Source: Ampullaceana balthica (lineage: Eukaryota; Mollusca; Gastropoda; Lymnaeidae). From it: a stretch of 64,000 bases of DNA. Positions within the stretch are counted from its first letter, which is position 1; each line of letters starts with the position of its first letter. This document shows positions 59,061 through 64,000 of the stretch, one piece after another. The stretch lies in NCBI GenBank assembly GCA_944989445.1, contig CALYLW010000346.1, positions 831,353 through 895,352 on the forward strand, read 5' to 3'. Both the position numbers and the translations under genes were made by a program. The notes under the pieces are model-generated. The model did not search any database and was not told where the DNA came from. It saw nothing but the letters and a program-made list of their open reading frames with translations.

Positions 59061-59952
59061 TTGGGTGGAAAAGATGGTGTTATTGGGGTGTTCAAGACAA
59101 AGAAGAATAAGGCGTGGTTATCATTAAGACTTAAAACTGATAAAGCGTTTAGTGGTGCCATTTACCTCATATTCCCTTATCGTTTACCTCTGATGAGATT
59201 GTGAAGAAACTACTAGTTTATTATCTACCCTTAATGAGAATATGAATCATTGAATAATTTTACCAAGGACTTCTAGAAAGACGGAAAAAACTTCTAATAT
59301 ACCATTTTGCTCCATTTGAGACAGTGCAAATGTCTCATGCTATGATTTAACTCAGCGAGACAATGCAAATGCCACATGCTGTTATTTACCCCTAACGCGT
59401 CATTGAAGAAACAACTAATATGATCACTGATCTCCTGTAAGGCAACTAAGAAACGACGGTCGAAACTGACTCACCTGTTAGTGTCATACATCCGTGTCAC
59501 CGCGTGCCACTCAGTATCACAGCTTATCTCCACCGACGAGTTGACCACGAGAACCAGAAGTAGACCTCATCCCCAGGGGCCGGGGGGACGCGATCTGTCC
59601 AATTAGGAATTAATATCAGGGGCCGCAACAGCCGAAGAACAACGTGTCGACTCAGGGCTCCGGCACCAAGGAATGGCCCGTGTGTCGACCACTGGGGCCT
59701 GCCTGGCTCACAGCGCTGCTACAAGACAACGCCTCGCCCCGCATCGGGTGGCACTGCGGCTATTCAAGTCCCCTAACCCTGTCATTATCTCCCGTGTTGT
59801 CTCCCCTCCGCTCATTATGTTTGTGAGGCACTGGTGAGATTTTTTTTATTATTTTGTCTCCCTTGAAAACAGCCCCGATGACGTCACAGCGTTTAGCTTA
59901 GAGAAAAAATTTTCAAAGTACTTCTAGGTATTCTTTAGAGATATACGGGTTG
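59061..59952. other. Unique spacer, GC-richer in the middle
   Basis: 59290-59400 has two diverged copies of a GAGACANTGCAAATGNC-containing segment. The ORF at 59644-59826 lies in the GC-richer part (59500-59800) but has no domain. A missed exon is possible. Confidence 0.4.
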
Positions 59953-60245
59953 TGTATGTGCTTGTTTGTGTATATGTGTGTGTGCCTGTGTGTGTGTGTG
60001 TGTGTGTGTGCCTGTGTGTGGTTCTGCGTGTGGGTGTCAACGCTTGTGTTTGTGTGTGCGAGTGTTTCTGTGAATGAATGTCTGTGTGTGTGCGTCTGTG
60101 TAAGGGTGCGAGTGTGTGGCTGTATGTGTGTGTTCGTCTGTGTGTGTGGGCGTCTGTGTGTGAGTGAGTGTGTTCGTCTCTATGTCTGTGTGAGTCTGTG
60201 TACGGGTGTGTGTGTTCGTCTGTGTGTGTTTGTCTGTGCGTCTGT
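59953..60245. repeat. (TG)n-rich low-complexity tract
   Basis: TGTGTG with GTCTGTG and GTTCGTC interruptions over about 290 bp. The Cys/Val ORF and the His/Thr ORF opposite are artefacts. Confidence 0.93.
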
Positions 60246-60397
60246 GAATGGGTTTGTATTCAGAGTGGTGCTCTAATACCAAGCCCAAACAATCCGTAGA
60301 AACCAAAAAACACCCTCGCGGCCCATGGGGATCAAATTCGTCAACATTGGACGCCATCTTAAAAAAAAAGAAAAGAAAACATTCTTCCCTTAATATT

Positions 60398-60527
60398 TTT
60401 GGTAACTCATCTAAGAGAGAAAACTCTAGACATGGGTGGGTAACTCATCTAAGAGAAGAAAATTCTGAACATGGGTGGGTAACTCATCTAAGAGAAGAAA
60501 ACTCTGAACATGGGTGGGTAACTCATC
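60398..60527. repeat. 39-bp minisatellite (about 3.3 copies)
   Basis: The unit is GGGTGGGTAACTCATCTAAG plus AGAAGAAAACTCTGAACAT. Confidence 0.93.
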
Positions 60528-60599
60528 TGCAGATTGTATGATAAGTGTGGCCACAACTGTACGCTCTTGGTGCTTGGTTGTTTCATGGTGTTCTATTGG

Positions 60600-61065
60600 G
60601 TTAACCAGGTGAAAATAGACTCACTCTATGTTGTGTTAGGTACTAACCACGTGAGCATGGTCTCACTCTATGCTGTGTTAAGTACTAACCACGTGACCAT
60701 ATACTCACTCTATGCTGTGTTAGGTACTAACCAGATGAACATAGACTCACTCTATGCTGTGTTAGGTACTAATCAGATGAACATAGACTCACTCTATGCT
60801 GTGTTAGGTACTAACTAGATGAACATAGACTCACTATATGCTGTGTTAGGTACTAACCAGATGAACATAGACTCACTCTATGCTATGTTAGGTACAAACC
60901 AGATGAACATAGACTAACTATATGCTGTGTTAGGTACTAACCAGATGAACATAGACTCACTCTATGCTGTGTTAGGTACTAACCACGTGACCATAGACTC
61001 ACTATATGCTGTGTTAGGTACTAACCAGATGAACATAGACTCACTATATGCTGTGTTAGGTATAC
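60600..61065. repeat. 42-bp minisatellite (about 11 copies)
   Basis: The unit is ACTAACCAGATGAACATAGA, CTCACTCTATGCTGTGTTAG, then GT. CACGTGAC variants occur in four copies. Confidence 0.94.
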
Positions 61066-61690
61066 TAACTTTTACATCTAAAGGCACATCCCAGCTCTTG
61101 TGATTTCGATCAACGAACCAATGCATGTGTTTTATACAATGTTTCCTATACATATCTCAAATGTTAAGTATACAAGTATTAGATTATAAATTCACTTATG
61201 AGTGAAATTTATAAGTCATATCAAAACGAATCTTCGGCATCCTTCCGTCTCGCAAGACGATGGTGTACCTCCGTTGCATTTCCTCTTGTGGCTTTGCAGT
61301 CCTATCCTTGGGTGACAGCCTTGACCACAGCTTTTGCGCACGTGTTCTGTGCTTCCGAATGTTCTGGTCTTTCTCCTAGCTCATCAGTGTAAAGCAACCT
61401 CCATCCTGCGCTCCTCTGCTAGTTTTATGCCGCCCTTTGACAGCTGTGGATCGGTCTTCTGCTTTAAACGAATCTAGCTTAAATAAAGGTATAACGTAGA
61501 ATGTCAACAACTGTCATAGCATTTCATTAAATTAAGACACCCTATAAAACATACACCTAATTATTTGTTTAAATATACCAGAAAACGATGAAAACAATAA
61601 CAGCCGAGACAAAAATAAAGCACTTGGATGAGATCTCTCCCCTCTCAGGAGAATCAAATCTTTACAAAAGTTTGCAGACAACTTCAAAGT
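61066..61690. other. Single-copy-looking region, no gene recognised
   Basis: The 64-codon ORF at 61198-61392 has no domain. CTTCCGTCTCGCAAGACG near 61242 includes an inverted CGTC...GACG pair. Nothing I can name. Confidence 0.4.
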
Positions 61691-61694
61691 CAAC

Positions 61695-62000
61695 GTGACG
61701 TTTTGATTGGCTCAGGGGATGTCTGTGATTGGTCGCGGCCCCGGCGGTGAGCTATGATTGGACCAATCCAAAATGAAGTATCACGAACAAGTCGCATTAA
61801 AATCATGACGCCAACAAAATCAAAAGCCGGCTTTTTATTCAGTGAAAGAAATCGAAATTTTACGATTAACTAATAAAAGTTTGTCGTCTGGGGATTGGAA
61901 GAAATATCGGCTGAGGAGACGAACGGGGCTAAGAAGTACCCGGATGTAATGAAAGTATCGTCCCATAATCCTTCACGTACAAAGGTGGCCACCATTTTTT
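61695..62000. promoter_or_regulatory. Candidate CCAAT-type promoter
   Basis: Four CCAAT boxes lie within about 62 bp: ATTGG at 61706, 61728 and 61757, and CCAAT at 61763. TGACGT (a CRE half-site) is at 61696. CCCATAATCCTTCACG at 61962-61977 matches the ZNF143/Staf consensus at 15 of 16 positions by my count. GCCACCATTTT at 61988-61998 is, inverted, AAAATGGTGGC, one base from the YY1 promoter motif. NF-Y, CRE, ZNF143 and YY1 sites together are typical of TATA-less animal promoters. Direction is unclear: the YY1 motif reads on the minus strand, with an ATG in the minus ORF at 61870-62064, while CCAAT spacing would also suit a plus-strand start near 61830-61870. Confidence 0.45.
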
Positions 62001-62064
62001 TTGGTAAACAGCAACACAAACTTGTTGTTGGAGTTATATAATATTTGGTGGAGATTGTACTCAA

Positions 62065-64000
62065 CTATCTATTGACTCTTTTATGAACTTTGACCTTGTG
62101 GTACGGGACGGTGTCAGTAAACACACTCCATACTTGTCAGTGTTCAGTGCACGTGATATTGATTTCTGACAGACACATACACAATATATAAACAACATAA
62201 ACCGTTGGAGACATAAATAAATTTGAGTATGACGTCATGGAGCTAAATTCGTATTCTCAAGGCCGTAAACTTTTCACCTTACAACGCCAAAACCATGGCT
62301 ATCACTGTCATGGTCAGTCCGATTCTCCTCTTCATGCTCAGATGGCGCTAGTCAACATTCGTACGTCATCGTCTGCTGACACTGGACACCATTCATACTT
62401 CATAGACTGCTAACACTTGACACGTTTCTTACGTCATAATGAGACCGTGACTCCATATGACGTAAACAGTCCAATGATGTCTTCCATCGAATATCTCTTG
62501 TTGTAAGTTTTCACATCAATCTTCTTGGCATGTTGATCTTTGGCCACAAGTTCCAATCAAAAAAACATTTGGCGCCCGTATTTCAGAAAAAAGAAACGCC
62601 CATGAGTTTGACCTTGATGGGGACCGTTGTTTCGAATAAGAAATACTTCAAAGGTCAGTCCTCTTGGTGAAATGGAGTCTGGGATTTATGGCTATAACGC
62701 TTTGATCCCGCGGGGCAGCCACGTGATCAAGCCCAGGCCATCCAGCACGCTTGGCTGACCGTGCGAGTGACTCTCTTGAAATGGGCTCCAGCCACACAGC
62801 ACATAGAACTGATGACGCTTGCCTGAGGTTTGTTGGTGCTGAATTGTGTGGACGGCAGTTAAGATCAGCACATAAAATGCATACTACGTGTACGTGGGAA
62901 GGTACGGATTGTATAACAGGAACACGTGATGTACTAGTCGGTATACCCGGCGCTGTCGAGTTTGTACCTGTAAAAAAAAAGTGCAGAAGAATTATCAGCT
63001 TTGATGTGTGAATGTAAGACTTATGAAATTCATTTCACTAAATTACAATTTTGATATGTAAAAATATATTTTATTTAAAGCAGTTTTTTAAAAATAGATC
63101 ATGATAGCCAAATTTAATTTTAATACCATTCCTCGATCTCTGGTTAAGTTTAGGACACATATAATAACTGATTCAAAGATAAATGGAAGTTTAAACATAC
63201 ATCATTTGTTATAAGGAATGTCTCAACCAATGGCATTGCGATGATCGTTATAACTTTAAATAATTCAGGCAATTCATTCCGAACGGTGCAAATTTTACTA
63301 TTAACGTTATTAATGTTACTATAAGTTCATCATTTTTCAACTATTAAAGGTTTTAATTTTGATAAAAATTCTGTGAAAAAGAGAGAGAATTCCTGCTGTT
63401 GTTAAAATTATGCGCACTTAATTTAATAATTTTCAATATTGTACAGTAAATATGTTATGTCTACATCCTGTGGGAAATAAATGAGACGCCTCGTCACAAG
63501 ATTGTATCGGAAATGTTTAGTTTGAAATCCATTGAATTTCTAAGCGTCTTAATATGTTGGCACGGTTTGGATGCAACACATCAAATGTAGGTATGAATAG
63601 TGTACTTTCATTTAGTCTTAGGCTATTTTAATTTTTAAAAAAAATATATTGTAAAACCTCCAGTAGTGAATTGAAACTTATTATTGTAATTTTGATTTAA
63701 TAAAATGTAATGTCATAAGATTTATAGAATATAAATTGTTAGTGGAAGAAATGGTAATAAACGCTTAAATGTTATTGATAAAAATTGAACTTTTCTTTTG
63801 TTGTCATAGAAATAATTACGATGTCTTATTTTTATTTTTAGATTTACGAGCTGTAGGCTTGCCTGCCTGTAGCTACCCCTCAATCGACCACTCGAGTTGA
63901 TGGTTGGATTACGTCAAACCATAGCAAAGTCAAAGACAAAACAAAATATAGATGGATTATCACAGATTTGTAACATCATCAACTACAAAGACACAGCATG
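62065..64000. other. Single-copy-looking right end, possible host-gene territory
   Basis: No tandem array or transposon end is recognised in about 1.9 kb, unlike the rest of the window. The 86-codon ORF at 62751-63011 lacks domains. 63010-63830 is AT-rich, as an intron or intergenic DNA would be. I see no exon I would defend. Confidence 0.4.

Noticed and set aside
62751..63011. 86-codon ORF near the right end
   Set aside because: No recognisable domain and no codon evidence; length is within chance expectation.

Overview
The window looks like nuclear DNA from an animal, with no support for a bacterial or viral origin. It has no operons or ribosome-binding sites and no long conserved reading frames. 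It is full of minisatellites, microsatellites and decayed eukaryotic DNA transposons (hAT, Tigger/pogo-like, Helitron), and it carries one tRNA-derived SINE-like copy. The SINE core and the repeat style would suit a mollusc or another marine invertebrate, but that is a weak inference.

Layout. 1-21 kb is almost a chain of tandem arrays with units of 25, 32, 13, 22/35, 28, 18, 28, 35, 20, 24, 35, 10, 31/34, 47/57, 26 and 23 bp, plus (CT)n and (TG)n(AG)n. It is broken by a small BED-finger hAT derivative (2850-3444) and one orphan hAT end near 11.1 kb. 21.6-28.6 kb is a large broken hAT transposon. Its terminal repeats, an eroded 8-bp target duplication and a frameshifted transposase (26.2-28.3 kb) are readable, and a block of about 530-bp repeats (family P) sits inside it. 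A second P block, in the opposite orientation, follows at 29.2-31.9 kb. 32-42 kb is AT-rich DNA with more arrays, including a very regular 45-bp array at 40.86-41.97 kb. 42.8-45.4 kb is a second hAT element with a 7/8 target duplication, holding a MITE, a SINE-like copy and a transposase scrap. 45.5-52 kb holds Helitron ends, short hAT elements, the second BED-finger element and further arrays. 52.4-54.9 kb has 24-bp and 50-bp arrays and two more P repeats. 54.9-56.95 kb is a deeply nested set of transposons inside the 50-bp array. 57.2-61.1 kb is again tandem arrays. 61.1-64 kb is mostly single-copy and contains the only promoter-like cluster in the window (about 61.70-62.0 kb).

I find no host protein-coding gene I can support. 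The long open frames are translations of tandem repeats. The only real protein homology is transposon-derived: the hAT transposase relic, a second smaller relic and two BED zinc-finger remnants. By hand estimate, tandem arrays cover a bit more than a third of the window. The locus is best read as a gene-poor graveyard of repeats and transposons, with a possible host gene start near the right edge. Array edges are read by eye and may be off by a partial unit.
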